43,842 nt of DNA. Origin: Ilumatobacteraceae bacterium. Its GTDB lineage: Bacteria > Actinomycetota > Acidimicrobiia > Acidimicrobiales > Ilumatobacteraceae. Position 1 is the stretch's first letter, and each line of letters begins with the position of its first letter. The translations under genes were made by a program, and so were the position numbers. The notes below the pieces were generated by a model. The model saw nothing but the letters and a program-made list of their open reading frames with translations, made no database searches and was not told where the DNA came from. The DNA is taken from positions 1 to 43,842 of the forward strand of contig JAFMMJ010000009.1 in assembly GCA_017859785.1 (NCBI GenBank). Direction: 5' to 3'. Positions 25,382 to 34,522 of this stretch are shown in pieces.

Positions 25382-25477
25382 GGAGGTGTCCGCACGCCTG
25401 GTGGGTGCCGCCGCCTTCAAAGCGGTTGGGGCGGGTGTTCCCCGTCCGGCGGGTTCGATTCCCGTCCACCTCCGCCA
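25382..25477 (+). tRNA. selC: tRNA-Sec (selenocysteine, anticodon TCA)
   Basis: The 5' arm GGAGGTG (25382-25388) pairs with CACCTCC (25467-25473). The anticodon arm (25410-25414 with 25422-25426) holds the loop CTTCAAA with anticodon TCA at 25417-25419. A long variable arm pairs 25429-25435 with 25441-25447, with one G:T. The T loop is TTCGATT. The discriminator is G and CCA is encoded (25474-25477). The length, UGA-reading anticodon, long extra arm and extended acceptor are features of bacterial tRNA-Sec. The eighth acceptor pair (T25389/C25466) is a mismatch. No selA, selB or selD is in the window. Confidence 0.92.
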
Positions 25478-25504
25478 CACGGCCTCGGTCGTAGTGTCCG
25501 TTCC

Positions 25505-25930
25505 ATGACCGACACGCCCGCTCTCATTCGTCACGGCCAACGGGCCATCGATCTCGGAATCGTCGTGCGCGATGCCGAAGCCGCTCTCGGCTTCTATCGG
25601 GACGTTCTCGGTCTCGTCGACGAGGGATCGATGCCGATGCCGGTCGGCGCGGGCGGCACCATGCACCGGTTGCGCTGCGGGGATTCGCTCATCAAGCTCG
25701 TCGCTTTCGACGAGAACCCTGAGGCGAAGGCTCCGCGGGGAGGTATCCCGGGGGCTTCGGGCTACCGATACTTCACCATCCACGTCGTCAACATCGACGA
25801 GATCGCGGAGGCCTGCCGGTCGGCCGGAGTGAGAGTGGTGGTTGAACCGGTGGAGATCCGGCCCGGGGTACGAATCGCGCTGATCAACGATCCCGACGGC
25901 AACACCGTCGAGTTCGTCGAGTCGGCCTGA
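25505..25930 (+). CDS. VOC (glyoxalase/dioxygenase) family protein
   Basis: A 141-residue single-chain vicinal-oxygen-chelate protein with two beta-alpha-beta-beta-beta halves: AIDLGIVVRDAEAALGFYRD then VLGLVDEG, and YFTIHVVNIDEIAEACRSAG then IALINDPDGNTVEFVE. The first metal-ligand position normally held by His (DHVGI) is Asp here (IDLGI). His in FTIHV and Glu in VEFVE remain. The enzyme activity is unknown. It begins 28 bp after the selenocysteine tRNA on the same strand; no UGA codon lies inside it. Confidence 0.88.
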   Translation: MTDTPALIRHGQRAIDLGIVVRDAEAALGFYRDVLGLVDEGSMPMPVGAGGTMHRLRCGDSLIKLVAFDENPEAKAPRGGIPGASGYRYFTIHVVNIDEIAEACRSAGVRVVVEPVEIRPGVRIALINDPDGNTVEFVESA

Positions 25931-25948
25931 CGGTGGAGTGACTGCAGG

Positions 25949-26887
25949 TCAGACGGCGAGAAGGTCGCGCGCGCCCGTGTCGCTCGAGGGGTGACGCAGC
26001 TTCGACATGGCGCGCGCCTCGATCTGACGGATTCGCTCACGCGTCAAGTTGAAGTGCTCGCCGACCTCCTCGAGGGTGCGAGGCTCGCCGCGGTCGAGGC
26101 CGAAGCGCAACTTCAGGATCTCGCGCTCGCGCTCATCGAGGGGAGCGAGGAGCCGGCTGATCTCCTCGGGGAGCAGCGCGGTCGCCGCCACCTCGAAGGG
26201 GGACTCGGCTGAGCGATCCTCGACAACGTCGCCGAGTTCCGCGTCGCCATCCTCGCGGAGGGGCTCGGAGAGCGAGAGCGGCTCGGCTGCGAATCGGAGG
26301 GCCTCGGTGACCTTGTCCTCGGGCATCTCCACTTCGAGGGCCAGCTCGGCGAGCGTGGCGGGGCGGCCGTACTTGAGCTCGAGGCGCGACCGCGCCTTCT
26401 GCAGTCGGGCGAGGGTGTCGCCGGCGTGGACTGGCAGGCGGATGGTGCGGCCGGTGTTGGCGATGCCGCGAGTAATGGCCTGACGGATCCACCAGGTGGC
26501 GTAGGTGGAGAACTTGAAGCCTTTGCGCCAGTCGAACTTCTCGACGGCGTGCATGAGCCCGAGGTTGCCCTCTTGGATGAGGTCGAGGAGGGGGAGACCA
26601 GAGGCCTGATACTTCTTGGCGATCGACACCACCAGACGGAGGTTGGACTGCACGAACTGCCGCTCGGCCTCTTCGCCCTTGCGAGCGATGCGACGCAGTT
26701 CGCGCTTGCGGGCGGCGGTGACTGCTTTGCCGCCGGCGTCGAGCTCCTCGATCGCCTCCTTGCCCGCCTCGATCGCCTTGGCCAGACGGACCTCGTCGTC
26801 CTTGGTGAGCAGGGTGTATTGACCGATATCGGTCAGATACAGCCTGACGAGGTCTTCATCATCTCGGTCGACACGATCTTTGGCCAC
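25949..26887 (-). CDS. Primary-type RNA polymerase sigma factor (SigA/SigB family)
   Basis: A 312-residue sigma-70 with regions 1.2 to 4 and no region 1.1. Region 1.2 is [20 protein letters not shown]. Region 2 has [34 protein letters not shown] and [16 protein letters not shown]. Region 4 has [20 protein letters not shown] and [16 protein letters not shown]. The start is GTG 26887, with GGGAG about 7 bases upstream. The short N-terminus fits an HrdB-like or SigB-like group 1/2 factor; which of these it is cannot be decided without the rest of the genome. Confidence 0.94.
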   Translation of the reverse strand: MAKDRVDRDDEDLVRLYLTDIGQYTLLTKDDEVRLAKAIEAGKEAIEELDAGGKAVTAARKRELRRIARKGEEAERQFVQSNLRLVVSIAKKYQASGLPLLDLIQEGNLGLMHAVEKFDWRKGFKFSTYATWWIRQAITRGIANTGRTIRLPVHAGDTLARLQKARSRLELKYGRPATLAELALEVEMPEDKVTEALRFAAEPLSLSEPLREDGDAELGDVVEDRSAESPFEVAATALLPEEISRLLAPLDEREREILKLRFGLDRGEPRTLEEVGEHFNLTRERIRQIEARAMSKLRHPSSDTGARDLLAV

Positions 26888-27132
26888 TCTGACTCCCTTT
26901 TCGAGGTCTGGCTGACGGATGAAACTTCCCCTGAGACGGGCGTCACCATACCGAGGATTCGGGCCTGAGCCTCAGGGGAGCTCGAGGGTTATCGATCGCT
27001 TCCGGAGATGTCGACGGTGTCCGCGGACGGTTCGGACGACAGGCGCAGAATCGAACCGCGATCTATCATTGGAGAGCACCGAGTGGTCGGGTCGTCGACC
27101 CGCCGATCGGACCCACCGAGGAGGAACATTCG
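26888..27132. promoter_or_regulatory. Divergent intergenic region between sigma factor and Bax-inhibitor-like gene
   Basis: These 245 bp separate two divergent genes and must hold both promoters. A perfect hairpin, CGGGTC-GTC-GACCCG, lies at 27088-27102, about 30 bp before the Bax-inhibitor-like start. A TATCAT at 27064-27069 could be a -10 element for that gene, but I see no matching -35. No coding sequence of its own is supported. Confidence 0.35.
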
Positions 27133-27942
27133 ATGTCGAACCCCGTACTGAACGAGAAGGTCTTCAACAATTGGGCACCACCGCAACCGGGCACCGAATA
27201 CCGGGGCTCCGTGTCCGATGGCCCGTCGACGCCGTGGCGATCGGCCGGCGAAGTAATGACCATTGGCGGGACGATCTCAGCGACCGCCACGCTGCTTGCG
27301 CTCCTGCTCGCCTCGGCCACCGTCGGTTGGCTCGCAACCGGCGCGCCGGCTGTCGCCGCCGATGGTTCGATCAGTTACGGGATGCCGGGTCTCGCGATCC
27401 TCGGCGTGATCGTCGGCATCGCGGCGGCCTTCGCCATCGCCTTCCGACCGCAACTGGCCCGGATCGTCGGACCGATCTACGCGCTCGCCCAAGGATTCGC
27501 GGTCGGTTCGATCTCGCGGGTCTACGAGGAGTTCTACGACGGCATCGTCCTGCAGGCCGCTGGTGTGACCATCGCGGTCTTCGCGGTGATGCTCAGCCTC
27601 TATCGGTCTGGGGCCATCAAGGTGACCGATCGTTTCCGTCGGACGATTGTCATGGCGACGATCGGTGTGATGGTCTTCTACGGCATCAGCCTGCTGATCT
27701 CGCTGTTCGGCGGTTCGGTCTCGTTCATCTCGAGTCCCAGCCTCTTCGGAATCGGGTTCAGCATCTTCGTGGCCGGTCTCGCGGCCATGAACCTCGCCCT
27801 TGATTTCGACTTCATCGAGCGGGGCACCGCGGAGGGCTTGCCGCGCCACTTCGAGTGGTTCGCTGCCTTCGGCATGCTCGTCACGATCGTCTGGCTCTAC
27901 CTCGAGATCCTGCGTCTGCTCGCCAAGCTCCGCGAGCGGTGA
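27133..27942 (+). CDS. Bax inhibitor-1/YccA family membrane protein
   Basis: A 269-residue protein with a polar N-terminus (about 45 residues) and then seven predicted membrane helices. Family features include RIVGPIYALAQGFAVGSISR, MLSLYRSGAIKVTDRFRR and the acidic end NLALDFDFIERG. GAGGAGGAACATTCG precedes ATG 27133, a strong ribosome-binding site. The family includes calcium-leak channels and proteins of unknown role. The stop overlaps the next gene's GTG start (GTGA), so the two are coupled. Confidence 0.9.
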   Translation: MSNPVLNEKVFNNWAPPQPGTEYRGSVSDGPSTPWRSAGEVMTIGGTISATATLLALLLASATVGWLATGAPAVAADGSISYGMPGLAILGVIVGIAAAFAIAFRPQLARIVGPIYALAQGFAVGSISRVYEEFYDGIVLQAAGVTIAVFAVMLSLYRSGAIKVTDRFRRTIVMATIGVMVFYGISLLISLFGGSVSFISSPSLFGIGFSIFVAGLAAMNLALDFDFIERGTAEGLPRHFEWFAAFGMLVTIVWLYLEILRLLAKLRER

Positions 27943-28589
27943 CCCGCCCGTCGCGTCAGCTCGCTGAGGCGACGGCGCTTGGCGCGGCCGGCGCGGTGCT
28001 CGCCGGCCTGAGCTGGTCGACTGTCGGACTCGCGGCGCCAGCCGCGGTGGTGGGCGGAGCCAACGGGGTGCTGTCCGGCGCGAGAGGTGTCTACGGCCGG
28101 GATCGGGCGGGAGCACTCGCTTTCGTCCTCGACTCGACGTGGGCGCTCGCGACCACCACTGGCTCAGTCGGCCTACACCTCGTCGACGGCGCGCTCCGGG
28201 CGTCGTACCTCCCCGAGATCAGCCATCGACAGAACCGCCACGTCTACCGAGGCGGGTTCACGCCGAGGCGCGGTTACGCGGTGACCGTCGGGAACGTGAT
28301 CTCCTCAGCAGGGGACGTCTCGGTTGACAGCCGACGCCGCCTCGTTGAGGAGCATGAGGAGACCCACGTGTGGCAGGCCCGCATCCTTGGTCCGCTCTTC
28401 GCCCCCGCCTACCTCGGATGGAGCGTGATTGGAGCGGTGATCGGCGCGATTCAGTGGCTCACCTTCGCGAGCCCTCGCCCGAGACTGGCGTCGGTGGTTG
28501 ACCGGCTCGCGTATCGAGCGAACCCGTTCGAGCTTTGGGCGGATCGGCACCCGATCCGTCGTGGGTCGATCAGACCGATCGGGAGATGA
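27939..28589 (+). CDS. Glycine-rich membrane-associated protein with HExxH motif
   Basis: A 216-residue protein I do not recognise. Residues 15-52 are a glycine/alanine-rich hydrophobic stretch with GxxxG steps. In the middle comes VEEHEETHVWQARILGPLFA: HEETH fits the HExxH zinc-peptidase motif, followed closely by a Gln and another hydrophobic segment (LGWSVIGAVIGAI). NPFELWADRHP near the end could offer a third ligand. Metal binding is suggested but not shown. The start GTG 27939 is coupled to the Bax-inhibitor-like gene. The 3' end overlaps the convergent hydrolase by 20 bp. Confidence 0.7.
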   Translation: MTRPSRQLAEATALGAAGAVLAGLSWSTVGLAAPAAVVGGANGVLSGARGVYGRDRAGALAFVLDSTWALATTTGSVGLHLVDGALRASYLPEISHRQNRHVYRGGFTPRRGYAVTVGNVISSAGDVSVDSRRRLVEEHEETHVWQARILGPLFAPAYLGWSVIGAVIGAIQWLTFASPRPRLASVVDRLAYRANPFELWADRHPIRRGSIRPIGR

Positions 28590-29556
28590 AGTCGAGAAGG
28601 ACCCGGTTGAACTCTTCGGGCGCCTCCTGCTGGATCCAGTGGCCCGCTCCTGGGATGAGCACCGTGTCCCGGTGGTCGGGGAGATCGGTGTTCATTCGCG
28701 CGAGGTAGTCGTCGCGGCCGTGGATCACCGGATCGAGTGATCCAGCGACGAAGAAGGTGGGCATGGTGATCGGAGTCGCGCCGAGCGGTGCCGTGAGTTC
28801 GTAGTTGGCATCGAAGTTTCGATACCAGTCGATGGGTCCGTTGAAGCCGCTGCGCTCGAACTGCGATACGTACATCTCGAGGTCGGCGTCGCTCAGCCAT
28901 GGCGGTGGTGATGTCCGGCGACCGCCCGACTGATGCTCGAAGGCCTCGGTGACCGTTGTGCCCGATGCGGGCAGTGGCGATGGGTCGCGGGTGGGGTAGC
29001 CCTCGGCCGCTGCCGCCCAGATGATCGAGAGGAGGAAGCGGCGGATGTCGTGATGGATATCCGCCTCGGCGACGCGGGGCTCTTGGAAATGGAGGATGTA
29101 GAAGAAGTCGTCGCCATGCACCGCCCGGAGCAACTCGGTCGGCGCGAGCGGCCACGGGGTCCACGGCACGCTCGCGGCGATGACCGAGGCACATCGTTCT
29201 GGGTGAAGTTGAGCCATGTGCCAGGCGACGATCGCCCCCCAGTCGTGGCCGACGACAATGGCGCGCTCCACCTCGGCGTCGTCGAGGAGAGCCGCGATGT
29301 CTCCGGTGAGGTGGTCAGCCCGGTACCGGGCGGTGTCATCCGGTCGTGAGGAGCCGCCGTAGCCGCGTTGGTCGGGCGCTATCACTCGGAATCCCGCGGT
29401 GATGAGTGGCTCGATCTGATGGCGCCACGAGTGGGAGGTCTCCGGGAAGCCGTGAAGGAGGACGACGGTCCGTTCGGGTCCGGGTCCTGAGTCGAGGACG
29501 TCGAGTTCGACGCCGGGCGCCGTCTGCACGCGCCGGCGGGCCGTCGACTCAGACAC
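28570..29556 (-). CDS. Alpha/beta hydrolase, epoxide-hydrolase-like
   Basis: A 328-residue hydrolase. LLHGFPETSHSWRHQ carries the HGxP oxyanion motif, VIAPDQRGYGGSSRP follows, and the nucleophile elbow is VVGHDWGAIVAWH with Asp as nucleophile, as in epoxide hydrolases and haloalkane dehalogenases. The catalytic His is in GAGHWIQQEAPEEF. DWYRNF in the cap supplies the Tyr expected in epoxide hydrolases. The start is GTG 29556, overlapping the upstream stop by 8 bp. It is the last gene of a four-gene minus-strand operon. Confidence 0.9.
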   Translation of the reverse strand: MSESTARRRVQTAPGVELDVLDSGPGPERTVVLLHGFPETSHSWRHQIEPLITAGFRVIAPDQRGYGGSSRPDDTARYRADHLTGDIAALLDDAEVERAIVVGHDWGAIVAWHMAQLHPERCASVIAASVPWTPWPLAPTELLRAVHGDDFFYILHFQEPRVAEADIHHDIRRFLLSIIWAAAAEGYPTRDPSPLPASGTTVTEAFEHQSGGRRTSPPPWLSDADLEMYVSQFERSGFNGPIDWYRNFDANYELTAPLGATPITMPTFFVAGSLDPVIHGRDDYLARMNTDLPDHRDTVLIPGAGHWIQQEAPEEFNRVLLDFISRSV

Positions 29557-29962
29557 CGACTTGGGCGGCCTCGTCGATGAGGTCCGACATGGAGCGGACC
29601 ACCTCAGCGATCAGCCCATCGGTCGCTGGATCGCAGATCGGGTCGATCTCGCTTCGCCGGAGGGACAGTTTCTCGGATCGCGCGGCCATCGCCGCCCGGT
29701 AGTCCGCGAGGTCACCGGTTGGTTCTGGTGGATCGTTGTCCAGCATGTGAGCGGTGTCGTCGGTGATCGGGAGGCGCGCCTCCCAGTTGGCAGCGAGAGC
29801 CGCATGACGGTGTGACGCCGCGATCAGGTAGCGCTGACGTTCGCCTGGTCCGGCTTTGCGCGCCTCCTCGCCGAGAACGGTCGCCCAATGCCGATCATTC
29901 GCGGACTCGTCGCGGCAGAGACGGGCCACCGCCGCGAGGGATCCCGACCAGGCCGCTGTCAC
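29549..29962 (-). CDS. Helical protein of unknown function
   Basis: A 137-residue, mostly helical protein with no family that I recognise. It has an RDESANDRHWATVLGEEARK stretch, two histidines in IAASHRHAALAANW, and an acidic C-terminal half. It has no signal peptide and no membrane helix. The start is GTG 29962, overlapping the upstream stop as GTGA, and the stop overlaps the hydrolase start by 8 bp. The operon context is with an LppM-like lipoprotein and a degenerate DksA-like protein. Confidence 0.65.
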   Translation of the reverse strand: MTAAWSGSLAAVARLCRDESANDRHWATVLGEEARKAGPGERQRYLIAASHRHAALAANWEARLPITDDTAHMLDNDPPEPTGDLADYRAAMAARSEKLSLRRSEIDPICDPATDGLIAEVVRSMSDLIDEAAQVGV

Positions 29963-30165
29963 GGGTTCCGCCGGGCCGTCGGATCGGCGGCGAGCACCGA
30001 ATCATCGAGCGGCTCACCGGAGATCTCGTCAGACCAGTAGGTGCCGGACTCGAGGCGCGTGAGCGCGGAGGCCACGGCTTCCAGCTCGGCGGCCAGTCGA
30101 TCGAGCGCCGGCTGGGCGTCAGCCTCGCCGGGGTCGGCGTCGGTGGGCACCGGCTCGGTGGTCAC
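29959..30165 (-). CDS. Short DksA/TraR-like protein without zinc ligands
   Basis: A 68-residue protein. The helix LDRLAAELEAVASALTRLES and the following GTYWSDEISGEPLDD ... ADPTARRNP align with the coiled-coil end and zinc finger of DksA/TraR proteins (GTYGxCxxCGxxI ... RLEALPTARLC). Every cysteine position is substituted (Asp46, Ser49, Asn67, and the last one missing). The fold may be kept without metal. GTG 30165 starts 4 bp after the lipoprotein stop and overlaps nothing upstream; its stop is coupled to the next gene (GTGA). Confidence 0.6.
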   Translation of the reverse strand: MTTEPVPTDADPGEADAQPALDRLAAELEAVASALTRLESGTYWSDEISGEPLDDSVLAADPTARRNP

Positions 30166-30169
30166 GATG

Positions 30170-30985
30170 TCAGCGTACCCGTCGCCCAGCGGCGGCCGCG
30201 GCGCGTCGCCGCTCCTCGCGTCGACGACGGGCGAGGATGACCCAACCGATGAAGGCGACACTCGCCGAGACCCATACGACGAGAGCGACCCGGGCAGCGG
30301 TCGCGATGGGCTCTGCCCAGGAGCCACCGGTCGCGGTGCTTTGGAATGACGAGATCGTGACTGTCTGTGTGGTGCCGTCGAGGGGCGCAGTCCACGAGAC
30401 GCTGCGCGCGCCCGACTCGGTGGTGCTCTCCCGACCGTCGTGCTCAGTCAGTGCGCCGGGCAGGAGGACGGTGACGGTGAAGCCGAACCGGTCGGACAGC
30501 GGTGTCCCATCGGAGAGCACGTCGTTAAACGGGGGCGCGCCGAGGGCCTCGATGAGTCGTTCGTCAGAGAACGCGGCCGCGCCGTCGGGGAGTCCGAGGG
30601 TGGCCGACACCGTGTTGGTCGCTTCGGTCGAGTCCTCGTTCAACCCGCGTGCCACCTCGGCGGTGAGGAGAGGTGCGCCGACCGAACGCAGGAGTGCCGA
30701 AAGACCAGCTGCATCGTCGTAGCCATGGTCGAGGGTGACGACGGCCCCGCCGTCAGGGGTCGGTTCGGGCCCCGACACGATCCAACCGGCGGCGACGAGA
30801 TCGTCGACGGCGAGCCCGTCGACGACACCGGGTTCCGCGGCAACGAGTTCCGCGTCGGCGACCGCTCGAATCCTGACCGTGCCGGACCCGTCGGCATCCA
30901 TAGTCACGGCGACGTCAACGTCGAGCCGACAGGAGGTGAGCAGGCCCGCTGCCACGACGAGGAGGAGAAGGAGCGGGCGACGCAT
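30170..30985 (-). CDS. LppM-like lipoprotein with C-terminal membrane helix
   Basis: A 271-residue exported protein. The signal peptide MRRPLLLLLVVAAGLLTSC ends in a lipobox LTSC, so Cys19 should be lipidated. The domain VDVAVTMDADGSGTVRIRAV and what follows resembles LppM/DUF3153. A second membrane helix (ALVVWVSASVAFIGWVI) near residue 245 is followed by a strongly basic cytoplasmic tail. The start at ATG 30985 removes a non-signal-like upstream extension. It heads the operon that ends with the epoxide-hydrolase-like gene. Confidence 0.82.
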   Translation of the reverse strand: MRRPLLLLLVVAAGLLTSCRLDVDVAVTMDADGSGTVRIRAVADAELVAAEPGVVDGLAVDDLVAAGWIVSGPEPTPDGGAVVTLDHGYDDAAGLSALLRSVGAPLLTAEVARGLNEDSTEATNTVSATLGLPDGAAAFSDERLIEALGAPPFNDVLSDGTPLSDRFGFTVTVLLPGALTEHDGRESTTESGARSVSWTAPLDGTTQTVTISSFQSTATGGSWAEPIATAARVALVVWVSASVAFIGWVILARRRREERRRAAAAAGRRVR

Positions 30986-31046
30986 CCGCCCATGATGGCC
31001 TGAAATCAGGCGACACGCCGAGCATCGGATCGGCGATGCTCCGACC

Positions 31047-31949
31047 ATGTTCGGCTCACTGAATCATCGCGACCAACGTGGTCACACCGTGCGCATCGAG
31101 GGGCGACTTCTTCTCGAGCGAGTCACGGTGGTCCGCGACGGACGGCGTCACGAGCGCTTCCGCCTCGCGAGACCGGTCTCGCTGACGCACCCTGAACTCG
31201 GCCGACTCTTGGTGCCCGCCGACCCTGTTGGTTTCGAGACCGACCTGACCTCGGTGCCCGCGGTGTTCGGCTGGCTCATCGGTTCGACCGGTGCGCACCT
31301 CCCCGCTGCTGTGGTCCACGACGCGCTCCTCCACGGGTTGAACGAGGAGCGATCGCCGGTCGACCGTCGTGGTGCTGATCGGGTCTTCGGCGATCTGCTT
31401 CAGGCCTCTGGCGTCGGTTCGGTGAGGAGGACGATGATGATCGCCGCTGTCACCTTGGCCACCCGGTTGCGCTCGGGAGGAGCCGCGCGCCTCGGTGTGC
31501 TGCTTCATTTGCTCGTCATCGCGCTCGCCGGAGCGTGGGCGACCTCCGCCCTACTCGGGGCCGTGGTCGATCCACCTTGGATCATCGGGGAGGGAGTCGT
31601 CCGCTGGGTGAGCGCCCTGCTCGGCATCGCCATGGTGCCGGTGCCTCTCGCTCTGATGTGGGGGCGCGATCGCGTTCACGGACTGGTGACCGGATGGTCG
31701 CTCGCCGCCCTGTTGCATGTGACCGCCGCGGTCGGGCTGTTGCTGCTAGCGATCGATCGCCTCGACCGACTCGGCCGAGGCACCGACGAGAATCAGTCGA
31801 CCGGTGGCGGGTCGGTCTCGCCCTCGCCGGAGGCCGTCGTGGCGAGCTCGACCGCCGACGGCGGAACGAATCCCTCGACGGAGCTGAACGAGAATCGACG
31901 GCTGCCTTCGCGGTCGGGGTCGTCCTCGACATCGACCACGATGATCTGA
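31047..31949 (+). CDS. DUF1353 family membrane protein
   Basis: A 300-residue protein. The first half matches DUF1353: [20 protein letters not shown] and [14 protein letters not shown]1353 occurs in phage tail genes and in chromosomal proteins of unknown function. Three or four membrane helices follow (for example [19 protein letters not shown]). After about residue 250 the protein becomes Ser/Thr/Gly-rich and lies antisense to the 3' end of clpC, overlapping it by 157 bp. The natural end of the conserved protein may be near there, but no stop codon occurs earlier in frame. Confidence 0.75.
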   Translation: MFGSLNHRDQRGHTVRIEGRLLLERVTVVRDGRRHERFRLARPVSLTHPELGRLLVPADPVGFETDLTSVPAVFGWLIGSTGAHLPAAVVHDALLHGLNEERSPVDRRGADRVFGDLLQASGVGSVRRTMMIAAVTLATRLRSGGAARLGVLLHLLVIALAGAWATSALLGAVVDPPWIIGEGVVRWVSALLGIAMVPVPLALMWGRDRVHGLVTGWSLAALLHVTAAVGLLLLAIDRLDRLGRGTDENQSTGGGSVSPSPEAVVASSTADGGTNPSTELNENRRLPSRSGSSSTSTTMI

Positions 31950-34363
31950 CCGGCCCCGAACTCCTTATAGAGGAGTTTCTCGGAAAGCACGTCCTCGATC
32001 TGACGCTGAATCGCTCGACGGAGCGGACGAGCGCCGAGCTGCGGGTCGTAGCCGACATCGGCCAGCAACTCTTTGGCCGCTTGGGTCAGCTCGATCCCGA
32101 GACCCTGAGATTCCAACTGAACCGTCAGGCGCTTCAGCATGAGGTCGACCATCTGGACAACCTCGGTCTTGGAGAGTTCGTGGAACACGATGATCTCGTC
32201 GAGACGGTTGAGGAACTCCGGCCGGAAGTGCTGCTTCAGCGCGTCCATGACCTTGTCCTTCATGCGCTCGTAGGACATGGCCGAGTCGTCGGTGGTGAAC
32301 CCGACGTTCGCCTTGCGGAGGTCCTGTGTGCCGAGGTTCGAGGTCATGATGAGCACGGTGTTTCGGAAGTCGACCGACCGGCCTTGCGCGTCGGTGAGGC
32401 GACCTTCCTCAAGGATCTGCAACAGGGTGTTGAAGACGTCCGGGTGGGCCTTCTCGATCTCGTCGAAGAGCACCACGGAGAACGGCTTACGCCGAACCGC
32501 CTCGGTGAGCTGGCCGCCCTCCTCGTAGCCGACGTATCCGGGAGGCGAGCCGACCAGGCGGCTCACGGTGTGCTTCTCCATGTACTCGGACATGTCGAGG
32601 GTGATAAGCGCTGAGTCGTCACCGAAGAGGAACTCCGACAGCGTCTTGGCGAGTTCGGTCTTGCCGACACCGGTGGGTCCGAGGAAGATGAACGAGCCGC
32701 TCGGGCGCTTCGGGTCTTTGAGGCCGGCGCGGGTGCGTCGGATCGACTGCGACACCGCGGCGACCGCGTTCTCTTGGCCGATGATGCGCCGGTGGAGCTC
32801 CTCCTCCATGCGCAGGAGCTTCTGGGTCTCCTCCTCGGTCAACTTGTAGACCGGGATGCCGGTCCAGAGGGACAGCACCTCGGCGATCGCCTCCTCGTCG
32901 ACTTCGTCGAAGAGATCGACACCGGAGGCCTTCACCTCGGCCTCCTTGGCGGCCTTCTCCTCGAGGATCGACTTCTCCTCGTCGCGGAGCCGACCGGCGT
33001 CCTCGAAGCGCTGCTCTTCGACCGCGAGGCGCTTGGCGCGCAACACGTCGTCGAGTTTGCGCTCGAGTTCCCGAAGGTCGGGAGGGGTCTGCATCCGCTT
33101 GATCCGAAGTCGCGAGCCGGCCTCGTCGACCAGGTCGATCGCCTTATCGGGGAGGTGGCGGTCGGAGATGTAGCGGTCGGCGAGGTTCGCGGCAGCGACG
33201 AGCGCCTGATCGGTGATCGTCACGCGGTGGTGTGACTCGTACTGGTCGCGCACGCCCTTCAGGATCTCAATGGTGTGAGCGAGGGTCGGCTCCTCAACCT
33301 TCACGGGCTGGAAACGACGCTCGAGCGCCGCGTCCTTCTCGACATGCTTGCGGTACTCGTCGAGGGTGGTGGCGCCGATGGTCTGCAGTTCGCCGCGAGC
33401 GAGCATCGGCTTCAGGATCGAGGCGGCGTCGATCGCGCCTTCCGCGGCGCCCGCGCCGACGAGCGTGTGGATCTCGTCGATGAACAACACGATGTCGCCG
33501 CGGGTCTTGATCTCCTTGAGGACCTTCTTGAGGCGCTCCTCGAAATCGCCGCGATAGCGCGACCCCGCGACGAGCGCGCCGAGGTCGAGCGTGTAGAGCT
33601 GCTTATCGCGAAGGGTGTCGGGCACGTCGTCGTCGACGATCCGCTGGGCGAGACCTTCGACGATGGCCGTCTTGCCGACACCGGGCTCACCGACGAGCAC
33701 CGGGTTGTTCTTCGTGCGACGCGACAGGATCTGCATGACTCGCTCGAGCTCGTTCGCGCGACCGATCATCGGATCGAGCTTGTGCTCGCGGGCCATCTGC
33801 GTGAGGTTCCGACCGAACTGGTCGAGCACCTGTGAGCCCTTGTCATCGTCGCCCTTCGAGGATCCTCCGACACCCGCGGTTTGACCCTGCTCAGAGCCTC
33901 GGGCCTGCTGCGAGCCGGCGGGACCTTGGTAGCCGCTGAGCAACTGGATGACCTGCTGGCGGACGCGGCTGAGATCGGCTCCGAGCTTCACGAGCACCTG
34001 AGCGGCGACACCCTCGCCTTCACGGATGAGTCCGAGGAGGATGTGCTCGGTGCCGATGTAGTTGTGGCCGAGCTGGAGCGCCTCGCGGAGGGAGAGCTCA
34101 AGCACCTTCTTCGCGCGGGGGGTGAAGGGGATGTGACCCGAGGGCGATGATCCGCCCTGGCCGATGATCTCCTCGACCTGGGAGCGGACGGCCTCGAGAG
34201 AGATCGAGAGCGATTCGAGGGCCTTCGCGGCGACACCCTCACCCTCGTGGATCAGCCCGAGGAGGATGTGCTCGGTGCCGATGTAGGAGTGGTTGAGGAG
34301 ACGGGCCTCCTCTTGAGCGAGCACCACGACGCGGCGAGCCCTGTCGGTGAAGCGTTCGAACAT
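31793..34363 (-). CDS. clpC: ATP-dependent Clp protease ATPase subunit ClpC
   Basis: An 856-residue AAA+ unfoldase that feeds substrates to ClpP. The two N-domain repeats ([20 protein letters not shown] at 28-47, [20 protein letters not shown] at 103-122) are followed by AAA module 1 (GEPGVGKT at 225-232), the UvrB/C-type M-domain ([16 protein letters not shown]), and AAA module 2 ([12 protein letters not shown]). The length and domain set are typical of actinobacterial ClpC1. GAGAGGTGG precedes ATG 34363. The 3' end overlaps the convergent DUF1353 gene by 157 bp. Confidence 0.97.
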   Translation of the reverse strand: MFERFTDRARRVVVLAQEEARLLNHSYIGTEHILLGLIHEGEGVAAKALESLSISLEAVRSQVEEIIGQGGSSPSGHIPFTPRAKKVLELSLREALQLGHNYIGTEHILLGLIREGEGVAAQVLVKLGADLSRVRQQVIQLLSGYQGPAGSQQARGSEQGQTAGVGGSSKGDDDKGSQVLDQFGRNLTQMAREHKLDPMIGRANELERVMQILSRRTKNNPVLVGEPGVGKTAIVEGLAQRIVDDDVPDTLRDKQLYTLDLGALVAGSRYRGDFEERLKKVLKEIKTRGDIVLFIDEIHTLVGAGAAEGAIDAASILKPMLARGELQTIGATTLDEYRKHVEKDAALERRFQPVKVEEPTLAHTIEILKGVRDQYESHHRVTITDQALVAAANLADRYISDRHLPDKAIDLVDEAGSRLRIKRMQTPPDLRELERKLDDVLRAKRLAVEEQRFEDAGRLRDEEKSILEEKAAKEAEVKASGVDLFDEVDEEAIAEVLSLWTGIPVYKLTEEETQKLLRMEEELHRRIIGQENAVAAVSQSIRRTRAGLKDPKRPSGSFIFLGPTGVGKTELAKTLSEFLFGDDSALITLDMSEYMEKHTVSRLVGSPPGYVGYEEGGQLTEAVRRKPFSVVLFDEIEKAHPDVFNTLLQILEEGRLTDAQGRSVDFRNTVLIMTSNLGTQDLRKANVGFTTDDSAMSYERMKDKVMDALKQHFRPEFLNRLDEIIVFHELSKTEVVQMVDLMLKRLTVQLESQGLGIELTQAAKELLADVGYDPQLGARPLRRAIQRQIEDVLSEKLLYKEFGAGQIIVVDVEDDPDREGSRRFSFSSVEGFVPPSAVELATTASGEGETDPPPVD

Positions 34364-34522
34364 GTGCCACCTCTCAAGTCGTGTGCCTGCTAGTTGGGAT
34401 CACTCTACCGGTGACCCCTTCACGGTGAGGTCCCGTGCTCCAGTGAGAACGCCGAAATCATGGGCGGCTGTGATGGCCCGCACGGGTGCGCCTCGTGGCA
34501 GCAGTCGACATAGCCTGCGGGC

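Noticed and set aside
25341-25930. Possible selenoprotein next to tRNA-Sec
   Set aside because: The VOC gene and the hydroxyacid dehydrogenase are complete without any in-frame TGA, and no truncated gene resumes after a TGA nearby.
27277-28116. 279-codon minus-strand frame rich in Arg, Asp and Glu
   Set aside because: It is antisense to the Bax-inhibitor-like gene; the composition is typical of a shadow frame.
31950-32614. Plus-strand frame antisense to clpC
   Set aside because: It has no protein motif and mirrors the conserved ClpC coding sequence.
34364-34522. Possible heat-shock operator upstream of clpC
   Set aside because: I found no recognisable CtsR, HAIR or ClgR site; only a short accggt palindrome is present, which is too common in GC-rich DNA.
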